Shown: positions 16,324 through 23,568 of the stretch, in pieces
How the letters are laid out: each line of letters begins with the position of its first letter
Numbering within the stretch: position 1 is the first letter of the stretch
Origin: Candidatus Gemmiger stercoravium
Lineage (GTDB): Bacteria; Bacillota; Clostridia; Oscillospirales; Ruminococcaceae
Direction of reading: 5' to 3'
Assembly: GCA_019119835.1 (NCBI GenBank)
Contig: DWWE01000069.1
Coordinates: 1 to 34,730, forward strand
Length of the DNA stretch: 34,730 nucleotides
Translations under genes and position numbers: made by a program
The notes under the pieces: model-generated
Database searches by the model: none
What the model saw: the letters and a program-made list of their open reading frames with translations, nothing else
Told to the model about the DNA's origin: nothing

Positions 16324-17610
16324 ATGAAACGTAAATCCATCCTCTGTGTTACCCTGGCCGCGGCTCTGGCCGCCGGTTCCCTGGCAGGCTGCGGCACCCC
16401 CGCTTCCGAAAGCAGCGCCGCTTCCGCCGATACCACCTCGGCCCAGGCTTCCGCTGAGAACGGCGCCGCCATCCAGCCCTGTGAAGTGACCTTCTGGCAT
16501 GCCATGACCGGCCAGCAGGAGACCACCCTCACCGAGCTCACCGACCAGTTCAACGCCGAAAACGAATACGGCATTCAGGTGACCCTGGTCAACCAGGGCA
16601 GCTACAACGACCTGTCCACCAAACTGACCGCCAACGCCGCCGCCGACACCCTGCCGGACCTGTCCCAGGCATACAACAGCTGGCTCATCCCTTACCTGGA
16701 CAAGGTAGTCCATCTGGACGATTTCGTGGCCAACGATTATGATAACTATGAGGATATCATGGAGGGCTACCGGGAAGAGACCAGCCAGTTCGGCTTCATC
16801 AACGCTATGCCCTTCAACAAGAGCACCTACGTCTACTTCTACAACAAGACCATGTTCGACGAACTAGGCCTGGAAGCCCCCGAAACCTGGGACGACCTGC
16901 TGAACATCGGCAAGACCTTCCAGGAAGAAAAGGGGCTGGTCTCTCTGGGCTTTGACGACATGGCCGGTATGCTGGAAGCCACTCTGCGCCAGAACGGCAG
17001 CGACTATGTGAACGAGGAAGGCGCCCAGTTCAACACCGAGGCCGGTCAGCAGGCCCTGGATTTCATCATGGAAATGTACAACAACGACTATGCCCGTCTG
17101 GTGGGTGAGGACAACTACTTCTCCGGCCCCTTCAGCAACCAGCTGATCCCCGCTTACGTGGGTTCTTCCACCGGTGTTTCCTACATCACCCATGAAGGCT
17201 GGGAACTGGGTGTGGCCCCTCTGCCCGGCAACACTGAAAAGGCTGCCAACACTGCCGGCACCAACATCGTCATGTTCTCCAAGGACGAAAACCAGCAGAA
17301 AGCTGCCTGGGAATACCTGAAATTCCTGACCAGCACCGATGCCACCGTGAAATGGGCCATGGACACCGGCTACCTGCCTGTGCGCACCTCCGCCTATGAG
17401 TCCGAGACCTACCAGGAATTCATGGCCGGCGACGCCACCGCCACCGCTTCCTACGCTCAGACCGACGCCTTCTTCTCCTCTCCCGCCTTTGACGGCAGTT
17501 ACGACATCCAGAACGCCGTCAACGCCAAGCTGGAAGAGCTGATCCTGAACAAGGCGGACAGCACCACCGCCATGCAGGAACTGGTGGACGCCGTCAACGG
17601 TGCACTGTAA
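16324..17610 (+). CDS. Sugar-binding lipoprotein of the island ABC transporter
   Basis: Extracytoplasmic binding protein (428 aa). The start at ATG 16324 follows AAGGAGAAG; longer upstream readings overlap the permease gene. The signal sequence MKRKSILCVTLAAALAAG ends in lipobox LAGC with Cys23, then a Ser/Ala/Thr-rich linker. The mature part begins with VTFWHAMTGQQETTL, the standard opening of family 1 sugar-binding proteins, and contains PFNKSTYVYFYNKTMFDELGL and APLPGNTEKAANTAGTN, also typical. The gene is fourth in the operon. Ligand unknown; it resembles UgpB/maltose-type binding proteins in general layout only. Confidence 0.93.
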   Translation: MKRKSILCVTLAAALAAGSLAGCGTPASESSAASADTTSAQASAENGAAIQPCEVTFWHAMTGQQETTLTELTDQFNAENEYGIQVTLVNQGSYNDLSTKLTANAAADTLPDLSQAYNSWLIPYLDKVVHLDDFVANDYDNYEDIMEGYREETSQFGFINAMPFNKSTYVYFYNKTMFDELGLEAPETWDDLLNIGKTFQEEKGLVSLGFDDMAGMLEATLRQNGSDYVNEEGAQFNTEAGQQALDFIMEMYNNDYARLVGEDNYFSGPFSNQLIPAYVGSSTGVSYITHEGWELGVAPLPGNTEKAANTAGTNIVMFSKDENQQKAAWEYLKFLTSTDATVKWAMDTGYLPVRTSAYESETYQEFMAGDATATASYAQTDAFFSSPAFDGSYDIQNAVNAKLEELILNKADSTTAMQELVDAVNGAL

Positions 17611-17630
17611 AACAAACTGAAACATCCGAT

Positions 17631-17684
17631 GGAAAAGCGGGGGAGCGCAGCCGCGGGGCGGCCTGCCTCTCCTCTTTTCCTTCA
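17631..17684 (+). terminator. Hairpin after the binding-protein gene (partial terminator)
   Basis: GGAAAAG (17631-17637) pairs with CTTTTCC (17674-17680), extended inward by several G-C and G-T pairs. The T tract lies in the stem rather than after it. It may lower transcription into the next two genes without stopping it. Confidence 0.4.
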
Positions 17685-17705
17685 CCGAACAATGGGGGTT
17701 ACGCA

Positions 17706-19034
17706 ATGACAAAAATCACGTTTTACAAGGGGCTGCGGGTAATCGGCGGCACCTTTGCGGCGGTGGAGACCGACCGGGCCGTCTGCATGTTCGACTTCGG
17801 CTTCACCGTCAGCGACCGGGCGGACGAGTCCATCCACCTGCGCCCGGACCACATCCCCCAGGACTATGTCCGGGCGGGGATGCTGCCCGCGGCCGACGGC
17901 ATCTATGAACCCCAGGCGGCCGCCGACCTGGGACTGGTGCCTTACGGCGAGACGGAAAAGCCCCATTTCTTCCTGATCTCCCACATGCACATCGACCACA
18001 TGGGCGGGCTGGATATGCTGGACCCCCGCATCCCGGTGTACATGACCGAGGAATCCGAAACCCTCTACCGCCGTCTGGCGGCGCAGAGCGACCTGACCTT
18101 CCGGGAACATCCCTCCTGCATCGGCGTGCCCGACGGGCAGTCCTTCTCGGTGGAGGACATCACTGTGCAGGTCCTGCCCATCGACCATGACTGCGTGGGG
18201 GCCTGCGGCTTCCTCATCAGCACCCCCGACGGCACCATCTGCTATACGGGGGATTACCGCTTCCACGGCTACCACCCCGACCGCACCGCCGCCTTCGGCG
18301 AAGTCTGCCGGGGGGCGGATGTGCTCATCACCGAGGGGGTCACCGTCAGCTTCGGGGATGTGAATATGCTGTCCCTGACCGCCCCCGACCCCCATGACCG
18401 CACCGAGACCGACCTGCTGGAAGAGACCGCCGCCTTCTGCGCCGAAGCGCCGGGGCTGGTGGTCATCAACCCCTACAACCGCAATGTGGAGCGCATCCAC
18501 AACCTCACCGAACGGCTGGCCCGGCAGAACCGCCGCCTGGTCCTGGATGCGGTGCAGGCCGATTACCTGGCCGCATTCTACCCCCAGGACCCCCTGTGCG
18601 TGTATGCTGAGACGGTGTGCGGCCACCCCGTGCCCGAGCGGGCGGTGCTCATCGGCCGGGACGAGCTGCTGCGCCGTCCCGGGGCCTATGTGCTGCAGCT
18701 GGATTACCGGGATTTCTACGAGCTGTTTGATCTGAAGCCGGTGGTCAGCGGGTATCTGCATATGGACGGCGCGCCCCTGGGTGCCTATGATCCGTCCTAC
18801 GGCAAGATGCTGCTGCAGCTGGAAGCCATGGACATCCCCTTCCGGTCCATGGGCCTGGGCGGCCATGCCCGGCCCTACTACCTCAAGCAGATGGTGGATC
18901 TCATCGCCCCCAAGGTGCTGGTGCCGCTGCACAGCCAGCGTCCCGAGCAGGTGGCCTCCCGGTGTGCGGGACGGCGCATCCTGCCGGAGGAAGGCCAGAC
19001 CCTGATCCTGGAGAAGGGAGAGGTGAAAGCATGA
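17706..19034 (+). CDS. RNase J-like metallo-beta-lactamase/beta-CASP protein
   Basis: Predicted metal-dependent hydrolase (442 aa), probably acting on RNA or another phosphodiester. Metal-binding motifs in order: SHMHIDHMGG with His93, His95, Asp97, His98; PIDHDCVG with His161; YTGDYRFH with Asp183; GLGGHARP with His387; VPLHSQ with His409. The two late histidine motifs and the helix NPYNRNVERIHNLTERL correspond to the beta-CASP part of RNase J, but the protein ends about 100 aa sooner, lacking the C-terminal domain of housekeeping RNase J. It overlaps the surE start (ATGA at 19031-19034), so the two are coupled. Its presence in a sugar-import operon is unusual. Exonuclease activity is inferred from family, not shown. 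Confidence 0.8.
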   Translation: MTKITFYKGLRVIGGTFAAVETDRAVCMFDFGFTVSDRADESIHLRPDHIPQDYVRAGMLPAADGIYEPQAAADLGLVPYGETEKPHFFLISHMHIDHMGGLDMLDPRIPVYMTEESETLYRRLAAQSDLTFREHPSCIGVPDGQSFSVEDITVQVLPIDHDCVGACGFLISTPDGTICYTGDYRFHGYHPDRTAAFGEVCRGADVLITEGVTVSFGDVNMLSLTAPDPHDRTETDLLEETAAFCAEAPGLVVINPYNRNVERIHNLTERLARQNRRLVLDAVQADYLAAFYPQDPLCVYAETVCGHPVPERAVLIGRDELLRRPGAYVLQLDYRDFYELFDLKPVVSGYLHMDGAPLGAYDPSYGKMLLQLEAMDIPFRSMGLGGHARPYYLKQMVDLIAPKVLVPLHSQRPEQVASRCAGRRILPEEGQTLILEKGEVKA

Positions 19035-19765
19035 AGATCCTGGTAGCAAACGATGACGGCATCCGCTCCCCCGGGTTGGAACACCTGGTGCGGATGGCCA
19101 GAAACCTGGGCGAAGTCTGGGTGGTGGCGCCTTCCGGCCAGTGCAGCGCCATGTCCCAGCGGATCTCGGTGTTCGGCACCCTGGACCTGCAGCCGGTGCC
19201 GGATTACCCGGTGGAAGGGGTCCGGGCCTGGACGGTGAGCGGTTCCCCGGCGGACTGCGTCAAGGTGGCCCTGGCCTGTGTCATGCCCGAAAAGCCGGAC
19301 CTGGTCTTTTCGGGCATCAACCAGGGGTACAATGTGGGCACCGACATTCTGTATTCCGGCACCATCGGGGTGACTATGGAAGCCCTGGCCAACGGTATCC
19401 CGGCCATGGCCTTCTCCACCGAAAACGGGGAGGACCTGCGGGTGGCGGACGCCTGGATGCTGCCCCTGGTGCGGGAACTGCTGGAACAGCCCATCCGCCC
19501 CTGGGAGGTGTGGAACCTGAACTTCCCCTCATGCGACCCCGACCGCCTGCGGGGGGTGTTGTACGACCGGTTCCCCTCGGCCATGCAGTTTTATCATAAC
19601 CGCTATACCCCTGAACCCTTGCCCGGGGGCGGCAGCCGCCTGACCCTGTGGAGCGACCGCTGCGCCGAAGCGGAACCCGGCAGCGACATGCAGGCGGTGT
19701 TTGACGGTTACATCTCGGTGGGGCGCGTCCGCTGCGCCCTGTTGCAGCAAAACAACCAAGCCTGA
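19031..19765 (+). CDS. surE: 5'/3'-nucleotidase SurE
   Basis: Metal-dependent phosphatase (244 aa) that removes phosphate from nucleoside monophosphates. The start at ATG 19031 overlaps the preceding stop; GGGAGAGG lies upstream. Metal site: NDDG (Asp8, Asp9), Ser39 in PSGQCSAMSQ, and Asn97 in FSGINQGYNVGTDILYSGT, the family signature. Length is typical. Its coupling to an RNase J-like protein suggests a nuclease-then-nucleotidase pair, or dephosphorylation of an imported phosphorylated ligand. Last gene of the island operon. Confidence 0.95.
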   Translation: MKILVANDDGIRSPGLEHLVRMARNLGEVWVVAPSGQCSAMSQRISVFGTLDLQPVPDYPVEGVRAWTVSGSPADCVKVALACVMPEKPDLVFSGINQGYNVGTDILYSGTIGVTMEALANGIPAMAFSTENGEDLRVADAWMLPLVRELLEQPIRPWEVWNLNFPSCDPDRLRGVLYDRFPSAMQFYHNRYTPEPLPGGGSRLTLWSDRCAEAEPGSDMQAVFDGYISVGRVRCALLQQNNQA

Positions 19766-20135
19766 ATCAAAAAAATCCGTCCTGTAGTTTCGCAGCAAGG
19801 TATACTGTTTCCCGTTCCCGTACCAAATAAAAAGCAACGCGTTTCTTTGTGCAATTTGTTGGGGGATATATAAGAAAAAGGCCTCCCCCATACGGAGGAA
19901 CCGGTGAAACGGGACGTTTATCTTGCATTTCCATTAAAATGGGCGGAACGGCGACAGTAGATTTGTCACAGTTCTTCAAAAAAGAACTTAACGATATTGA
20001 GCTGACGCGCGGAAGAATTTGTTCCATTGGCTGCAAATTCTTGTGGAAATGGCGATAATTCGTTTGCTTTTTGGCTTGTGGTGCTTAGTTGTCCGAAAAA
20101 TAGTCGGCTATAGTCCAGTTGGACGTAGTAGTCTG
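19766..20135. other. Intergenic stretch between surE and the right direct repeat
   Basis: No gene I can support. A TATACT box is at 19801-19806. On the minus strand, CCTCC (19897-19901) pairs with GGAGG within 19878-19886 and is followed by CCTTTTTCTT, a leftward terminator-like hairpin. Reading frames here have no convincing ribosome site. It may be remnant element sequence. Confidence 0.35.
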
Positions 20136-20299
20136 GTCGGAGAACTGTGACGCACAGGAAAACAGTATGATACAGCGCCGGAAATTGTGTGGTGTGCACA
20201 ACTTCCGGCGCTGTTTGTGGTGGTTATAAAAGAATGTTGGAGCGTAAAAAACTATATATGGAACCGGCTGGGAAGAAGGAGTGGTCAGATGGTGGTCAA
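20136..20299. repeat. 164-bp direct repeat, right copy (core plus right attachment arm)
   Basis: Same length and order as 12947-13110: core GTCGGAG (20136-20142, exact match to the tRNA loop), AACTGTG (20143-20149), long hairpin, and GTGGTCA boxes at 20281-20287 and 20292-20298, again 11 bp apart. The left flank lacks the CACAGTT partner, so this is an attL/attR-type half site rather than attP. Confidence 0.9.
20172..20214. terminator. Long hairpin inside the right direct repeat
   Basis: Identical to the hairpin at 12983-13025: 18-bp stem with one A-C mismatch and loop TGGTGTG. Its conservation while flanking bases changed suggests the structure matters. Confidence 0.5.
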
Positions 20300-20327
20300 T
20301 CTTTCCGAAGCTTGTGTCAAACATTTT

Positions 20328-20368
20328 TCCCGATGGACAGGGGCCTGTCCATCGGGATTTGCTATGCT
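20328..20368 (+). promoter_or_regulatory. Promoter with overlapping perfect palindrome (operator) for the zinc-ribbon gene
   Basis: A 13-bp perfect inverted repeat (20328-20340 TCCCGATGGACAG and 20345-20357) around GGGC ends 5 bp before an extended -10, TGCTATGCT (-10 at 20363-20368). The right arm covers the -35 position. A bound repressor there would block polymerase; alternatively the palindrome is a terminator of upstream transcription. Confidence 0.5.
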
Positions 20369-20403
20369 GGGGGCACAGAAAGAAAAGCAAAGGAGCGATC
20401 TCT

Positions 20404-21297
20404 ATGAAATATTGCACTCACTGCGGTGCCCAGCTGCCCGATGATGCCCAGTTCTGCCCCGGATGCGGCAAGGCCGCCGGGGACGGCACCTCCCCCACCC
20501 CCGCCCGGAAGATTCCTCTGCCGGCGCTGCTGGCCATCCTGGCCGTTGCCCTGGTGGCCGGGGTTGTCTTTGCCCTGACCCGAAACGGCTCTGCCCAGGA
20601 AGCACCGGGTGCACCCCAGTCCGGCGAAAGCACGGCCGCCGTCACCGCCAAAGCTTCCCCGGCGCCTACAGAGCCACCCACGGTCTCTCCTGTCCCCGCT
20701 GAAACATCCCAACCGGTCCAGGATGACGGAAGCTGGCTGGTGACCGCCGCCGAGCCCTGGAAAGGCGCCTGGTGCACTGAGGACGGCGCCGAACTCATGA
20801 TCTTTGAAAGCTGGAACATGAACGCCTCCCAACTGCCCCAGACCAACGAGGATGGGTCCATCACCATCTATTGCACCGACGTGCGGGGCGGCACACCCAC
20901 CGAGACCTATCTGTTCTCTGCCGACCAGACCACCCTGACCCATATGGACTACACCGGCAAGACGCTGGCTACCTACCGCCGTCCCACCTACGATATGGCC
21001 CCTGCCCCGCTTCCCTCGTCGGACTGGGGCGCCTACACGATGGTGGAAGGGGATGCTACCGGCTACAACCCCTACGGTCCCAGCGTGGATTTTATCGTGG
21101 ACACCTTCCGGTTCGGCATCTGCCCCTACCAGCGGCTCAGCGACAACGGCGACGGCACCATGAGCATCTACTGCCCATCCGGGCCCGAGGGATTCTTCAC
21201 GGTGTTCAGCTTCTCCACCGAGGGGGAGGACACCTATCTAACCATCTATGATGCGGACGGCAATGTGCGCTACCGCTATCTGCGCACCGCCGCCTGA
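20404..21297 (+). CDS. Zinc-ribbon membrane-anchored protein with extracytoplasmic C-terminal domain
   Basis: 297 aa. The start ATG 20404 follows AAAGGAG. A double-Cys zinc ribbon at the N-terminus, YCTHCGAQLPDDAQFCPGCG (Cys4, Cys7, Cys19, Cys22), is followed by one membrane helix (about 38-58, LPALLAILAVALVAGVVFAL). A Pro/Thr/Ala-rich linker (60-110) then leads to a beta-rich domain with two similar halves, each holding repeated Asp/Gly turns (MIFESWNMNASQLPQTNEDGSITIYC and later ICPYQRLSDNGDGTMSIYC). Such zinc-ribbon plus single-helix proteins are frequent in Firmicutes and mostly uncharacterised. I cannot name a function. The following small membrane protein is 13 bp away and likely co-transcribed. 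Confidence 0.85.
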   Translation: MKYCTHCGAQLPDDAQFCPGCGKAAGDGTSPTPARKIPLPALLAILAVALVAGVVFALTRNGSAQEAPGAPQSGESTAAVTAKASPAPTEPPTVSPVPAETSQPVQDDGSWLVTAAEPWKGAWCTEDGAELMIFESWNMNASQLPQTNEDGSITIYCTDVRGGTPTETYLFSADQTTLTHMDYTGKTLATYRRPTYDMAPAPLPSSDWGAYTMVEGDATGYNPYGPSVDFIVDTFRFGICPYQRLSDNGDGTMSIYCPSGPEGFFTVFSFSTEGEDTYLTIYDADGNVRYRYLRTAA

Positions 21298-21310
21298 AGG
21301 AGGCCTTACC

Positions 21311-21700
21311 ATGGAGAAAGAATTTGCCACATTGCCTGCCCCGGCACAGCGGCTGCTGGGTTCCAGCACCGGTGCCCTGGTGCTGGGCCCGCTCTGGCTG
21401 CTCTGGCACGGCGGCTGGCGCACCGCCCTGCGCTGCTATCTGCCCCTGGTGCTGGCCGACGCCTGTAGCCGCGGGCTGGTGGGCTTCGGGATGGCCCACC
21501 GCAGCGGGCTGTGGGTGCAGATGGGCACCTGGGGTATGGTTTTCTGCCTGGCTGCCGGTTTTGCCTGCAATGTGTACGGCAGTTTCCGCTGGCCCCAGCT
21601 CACTCTGTCCCGCGCCCGGCACTGGGTGGCACCGCTGGTCTGGCTGGCCGGTGCCGGTCTGCTGCTCTTCTTTGCCATGGAACTGGGCGGCTGCATGTAA
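21311..21700 (+). CDS. Small multi-pass membrane protein of unknown function
   Basis: 129 aa. GAAGGAGG directly precedes ATG 21311, 13 bp after the zinc-ribbon gene stop. Three to four hydrophobic segments are visible: GALVLGPLWLLWH (about 21-33), YLPLVLADA, MGTWGMVFCLAAGFACNVYG (70-90) and VAPLVWLAGAGLLLFFAMEL (106-125). The middle loop is Arg-rich. No catalytic motif seen. It shares an operon with the zinc-ribbon protein and may be its partner; function not recognised. Confidence 0.75.
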   Translation: MEKEFATLPAPAQRLLGSSTGALVLGPLWLLWHGGWRTALRCYLPLVLADACSRGLVGFGMAHRSGLWVQMGTWGMVFCLAAGFACNVYGSFRWPQLTLSRARHWVAPLVWLAGAGLLLFFAMELGGCM

Positions 21701-21702
21701 AC

Positions 21703-21748
21703 AAAAAGGCCCTGCGCTTTCCGGGAACGGAAACGCAGGGCTTGGTTG
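21703..21748. terminator. Convergent bidirectional terminator
   Basis: GCCCTGCG-c-TTTCC pairs with GGAAA-CGCAGGGC around a GGGAAC loop. On the minus strand it ends in a T run (from AAAAA at 21703-21707), so it best serves the XRE gene; on the + strand TTGGTT follows and would serve the membrane protein gene. Confidence 0.72.
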
Positions 21749-21755
21749 TATCGGT

Positions 21756-22103
21756 TCAGTGGCCGAATGCGGACAACTCCTCCACAATGCGGGCTACCCG
21801 CTCCACATCCTGCCGGGGCATCTGCCGCAGCACGGCCTCGATGCGCTGGATGGTATCTTCGGCGGCGGTGTCACTGCTTTCGTCGTACAGAAACAGGGTG
21901 GCCAACGTGATGCCCAGCCCGTCACAGATGCGCTGCAGCGTGTAGGTGGTGGGGTTTTTCTGGCCGCGCTCGATCATGCCGATGGTGTTGATGTTCAGAT
22001 CACAGTCCAGCGCCAGCTGCTCCTGGCTGACGCCTTTCAGGATCCGGAAGTGCCGCAGCTTGGCACCGGTCCGACGCACCACGCTATCCTCTTTGTCCAA
22101 CAT
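21756..22103 (-). CDS. XRE-family (Cro/CI-type HTH) transcriptional regulator
   Basis: 115-aa DNA-binding protein, the only minus-strand protein gene. ATG 22103 is favoured, with a GGGGGTGGGG purine run upstream; a GTG at 22109 is the alternative. The helix-turn-helix covers about residues 10-65: GAKLRHFRILKGVSQEQLAL, then NINTIGMIERGQKNPTTYTLQRICDGLGI. A short C-terminal helical tail (about 75-115) has no sensor domain. It is transcribed away from the WYL operon, its promoter region shared with that operon's (22104-22297), so it could regulate both directions. This is inference from layout. Confidence 0.9.
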   Translation of the reverse strand: MLDKEDSVVRRTGAKLRHFRILKGVSQEQLALDCDLNINTIGMIERGQKNPTTYTLQRICDGLGITLATLFLYDESSDTAAEDTIQRIEAVLRQMPRQDVERVARIVEELSAFGH

Positions 22104-22243
22104 CCCCACCCCCTATAGTATTGGTTTGTTCTTATTGTAGTGGGTTTTTCCTGCACACACCAATGATTTTCATAGTTCAAAAAGAACACCATAATAGGTA
22201 TATCGTCATTTTTTGACACCTTACTTTATTGTTTTTTGTGCGC

Positions 22244-22281
22244 TATTATAGTCACTCTCTTTTCTGCAAATATGCTATACT
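22244..22281 (+). promoter_or_regulatory. Predicted promoter(s) of the WYL/HNH operon
   Basis: TGCTATACT (extended -10, TATACT at 22276-22281) lies 17 bp before the first start codon of the operon. A second -10-like TATTAT (22244-22249) with TTACTT 17 bp upstream is an alternative. The region is clearly A/T-richer than its surroundings, as expected for a divergent promoter. Confidence 0.45.
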
Positions 22282-22297
22282 GGAGGAAAGTCCCGTC

Positions 22298-22612
22298 ATG
22301 TCGGATTTTTGCTGCCGCACCTTTTTTCTACCCGCCGTGCCGGACTCTGCCGGGCTGTACGGGGCAATCTGTGCCGCTGTGCCGCCCTGTTATCTCTGCG
22401 GGCAGGGGTTTTCCAACAACTGCCTGCGTTTCGGATTGGAGGGCGGCCTGCAGGCAGAGCTTCGCTTTTGCGCGGACCGGTGCGAAATCTGGCTGCGGCA
22501 CTGCCCGCCGGATCAGGCCAAGACAGCCGCCGGGGTGTACGGGCCTTTATTGGAAGAACTGGTAACTCGGCTGGGCGCCGACGGAAAGGAGCCATGTTAT
22601 GGCCGAAGATAA
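22298..22612 (+). CDS. Small cysteine-rich protein, first gene of the WYL operon
   Basis: 104 aa. TGGAGGAAAG precedes ATG 22298 at good spacing, and the frame ends 14 bp inside the WYL gene, suggesting translational coupling. Cysteines are unusually frequent (Cys5, Cys6, a CYLC pair near 31-34, NNC near 42, FCADRCEIWLRHC near 57-69, and a final CYGRR), which suggests metal or redox-bound folding. I recognise no family. The N-terminal half is hydrophobic but lacks a clear membrane helix. Support is position, ribosome site and promoter; absence of homology knowledge lowers confidence. Confidence 0.55.
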   Translation: MSDFCCRTFFLPAVPDSAGLYGAICAAVPPCYLCGQGFSNNCLRFGLEGGLQAELRFCADRCEIWLRHCPPDQAKTAAGVYGPLLEELVTRLGADGKEPCYGRR

Positions 22613-23531
22613 AGTTTACCGGCTGCTGGCCATGCAGCAGCTGCTGTTGAGCGGCAACACGCTGAACAAGAAGGAGGCCGCTGCCCGGTTTGAGGTGGGC
22701 GAGAAGAGCATCCAGCGGGACCTGGAAACGCTGCGGGCCTACTACGCTGGTCAGGGCAACGACCTGCTCTACGATCGGGAGTCGAACTGCTACCGTCTGG
22801 AGCAGCCCGCCGAGGCCCGGCTAACCAAAAGCGAGGTGCTGGCAGTTTGCAAAATCCTGCTGGAAAGCCGCGCTTTCACCGAGGCAGAGCTGGACCCCAT
22901 CCTGAACAAGCTGGTGGCCTGCTGTACGCCGGTGCAGAACCTGCAGGCAGTGCAGGAACTCATCGGTAACGAGCGCTTTCATTATGTGCCGCCCCACCAC
23001 GGGCAGGCCTTCGTGGACAAGCTCTGGACCCTGGGGGAAGCCATCCGGGACCACAGGGTGGTGGAGATGGACTACGTGGGCACCCACAATGCCGCGCCCA
23101 AGCACCGCCGGGTGCAGCCGGTGGGGATTCTCTTCAGCGAGTACTATTTCTATCTGGCCGCCTTCATCGAGGGCATCGACAAGAAGGAACATTTTACCAA
23201 CCCCGAGGACCGCTCCCCCACCATCTACCGGGTGGACCGCATTGCCGCCTTCACGGTGACCCATGACCGGTTCGACATTCCCTACAAGGACCGCTTCCAG
23301 GAGGGCGAGATGCGCAAGCGCATCCAGTTCATGTACGGCGGCAAGCTGCGGCACATCAAGTTCAAATACACCAGCCCCCATATCGAGGCCGTGCTCGACC
23401 GCCTGCCCACCGCCCAAGTCCTGGAAGAACTGCCCGAGGGCGGCCAGCTGGTGGAGGCTGAGGTCTTTGACGGCAACGGTCTGGATATGTGGCTGAGAAG
23501 TCAGGGGGAATGGGTGAAGATGATGATTTGA
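22599..23531 (+). CDS. WYL-domain transcriptional regulator
   Basis: 310-aa cytoplasmic regulator. AAAGGAG (22585-22591) sets ATG 22599. An N-terminal winged HTH (about 1-60, LNKKEAAARFEVGEKSIQRDLETLRAYY) is followed by a WYL ligand-sensing domain around 140-235: VVEMDYVGTHN, RRVQPVGILFSEYYFYLAAF, IYRVDRIAAFTV, with the W-Y-L positions substituted as is common (YYFYLAAF). A WCX-like C-terminal part (250-310) follows. WYL proteins often control phage-defence and CRISPR loci and sense nucleic acids or nucleotides. Here it lies 37 bp before the HNH gene in the same operon, so it probably controls that operon and perhaps the neighbouring cas genes. Confidence 0.92.
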   Translation: MAEDKVYRLLAMQQLLLSGNTLNKKEAAARFEVGEKSIQRDLETLRAYYAGQGNDLLYDRESNCYRLEQPAEARLTKSEVLAVCKILLESRAFTEAELDPILNKLVACCTPVQNLQAVQELIGNERFHYVPPHHGQAFVDKLWTLGEAIRDHRVVEMDYVGTHNAAPKHRRVQPVGILFSEYYFYLAAFIEGIDKKEHFTNPEDRSPTIYRVDRIAAFTVTHDRFDIPYKDRFQEGEMRKRIQFMYGGKLRHIKFKYTSPHIEAVLDRLPTAQVLEELPEGGQLVEAEVFDGNGLDMWLRSQGEWVKMMI

Positions 23532-23568
23532 AATCCATTCGACTATTCCAAGTACAAGGAGCGTGCGT

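Noticed and set aside
13441-19765. Phage or conjugative genes inside the repeat-bounded island
   Set aside because: All six genes are transporter, RNase J-like or SurE; no integrase, relaxase or structural gene seen.
19849-20058. 69-codon frame after surE
   Set aside because: TTG start without convincing ribosome site, no family resemblance; kept only as part of the intergenic note.
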